DNA of 34,240 bases from NCBI GenBank assembly GCA_025352695.1, contig JANXSK010000064.1:1-34240 (forward strand). Direction: 5' to 3'. Source of the stretch: Ferruginibacter sp. (GTDB taxonomy: Bacteria; Bacteroidota; Bacteroidia; Chitinophagales; Chitinophagaceae). Numbering within the stretch: the first letter of the stretch is position 1; the number at the start of each line of letters is the position of its first letter. Below, in pieces: positions 34,106 through 34,240 of the stretch. Made by a program: the position numbers and the translations under genes. Under the pieces are notes generated by a model. It made no database searches, had not been told where the DNA came from, and worked only from the letters and a program-made list of their open reading frames with translations.

Positions 34106-34240
34106 TCTTTAAAAATGCAATTGACGGAATCAAGGCAATAAATAGCAAACGGAATATTCTATTACACAATTTCTTAGGTAGAACATTCCTTTCTATATTT
34201 AAGCATGGCTTTTGAGAAGCATTATAATTACAGCTTTTTG

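Noticed and set aside
1-34240. CRISPR array or known defence operon
   Set aside because: No regularly spaced short repeats and no Cas, restriction, toxin-antitoxin, retron or CBASS protein motifs were seen.

Overview
The window reads as a chromosomal stretch of a low-GC Bacteroidota bacterium, most likely in or near Chitinophagaceae. The reasons are its AT-rich composition, genes without Shine-Dalgarno sequences, a TAnnTTTG-type -7 box before the tRNA, secreted glycosidases of families GH106 and GH43, a mobilome of the type seen in Bacteroidota (DUF3945 protein, element-type SSB, IS200-like TnpA), and small families common in that group (DUF6616, DUF6496, PA2169, DUF326). No marker gene fixes the genus.

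Layout. Positions 1-190 carry tRNA-Val(TAC) with a promoter and terminator. Positions 190-3900 are a decayed integrated element: an excisionase-like HTH protein, an unknown accessory protein, a beheaded DUF3945 protein, an IS200-type transposase with two stop codons, and an SSB gene with two frameshifts. Positions 3900-9050 are a collapsed polysaccharide-degradation locus: a GH36-like alpha-galactosidase relic, a probable alpha-L-fucosidase tail, one intact secreted GH106 alpha-L-rhamnosidase, and a GH43 relic. Positions 9159-11702 encode an MgtA-type Mg2+ P-type ATPase. Positions 12303-14451 hold a kaiC-cheB pair that overlaps by one base, in which each gene carries exactly one visible disabling lesion. 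Positions 14959-17055 encode a FAD/Rieske oxidoreductase and a cupin.

Positions 17320-21330 are a repeat-rich island. It holds three dispersed repeat families (called A, B and C here), two related broken IS200-like (REP-type) transposases, an orphan ORF, and an intact DUF6616 gene. Positions 21561-22703 encode a lipoprotein alpha/beta-hydrolase. Positions 23474-29611 are a run of ten minus-strand genes with a redox, metal and general-stress flavour: FNT channel, CurA-type reductase, Cys-rich copper protein, aldehyde dehydrogenase, FMN reductase, pterin dehydratase, DUF6496, PA2169 bundle, a basic micro-protein, and a PNPOx-like stress protein. A third A repeat lies 12 bases before a VOC gene (30465), and the window ends with phosphoenolpyruvate carboxylase.

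How it fits together. The housekeeping genes (tRNA, mgtA, ppc) and the stress run look healthy, while the accessory systems look decayed. The strongest leads are the kaiC-cheB unit with one clean hit per gene, the three-copy A repeat with a partly conserved reading frame, and the two diverged C copies that share the same premature stop. I found no CRISPR array, rRNA gene or intact novel defence system. Several lesions are single-base changes in or near homopolymers, so sequencing error has to be excluded before the kaiC and ssb lesions are called biological.
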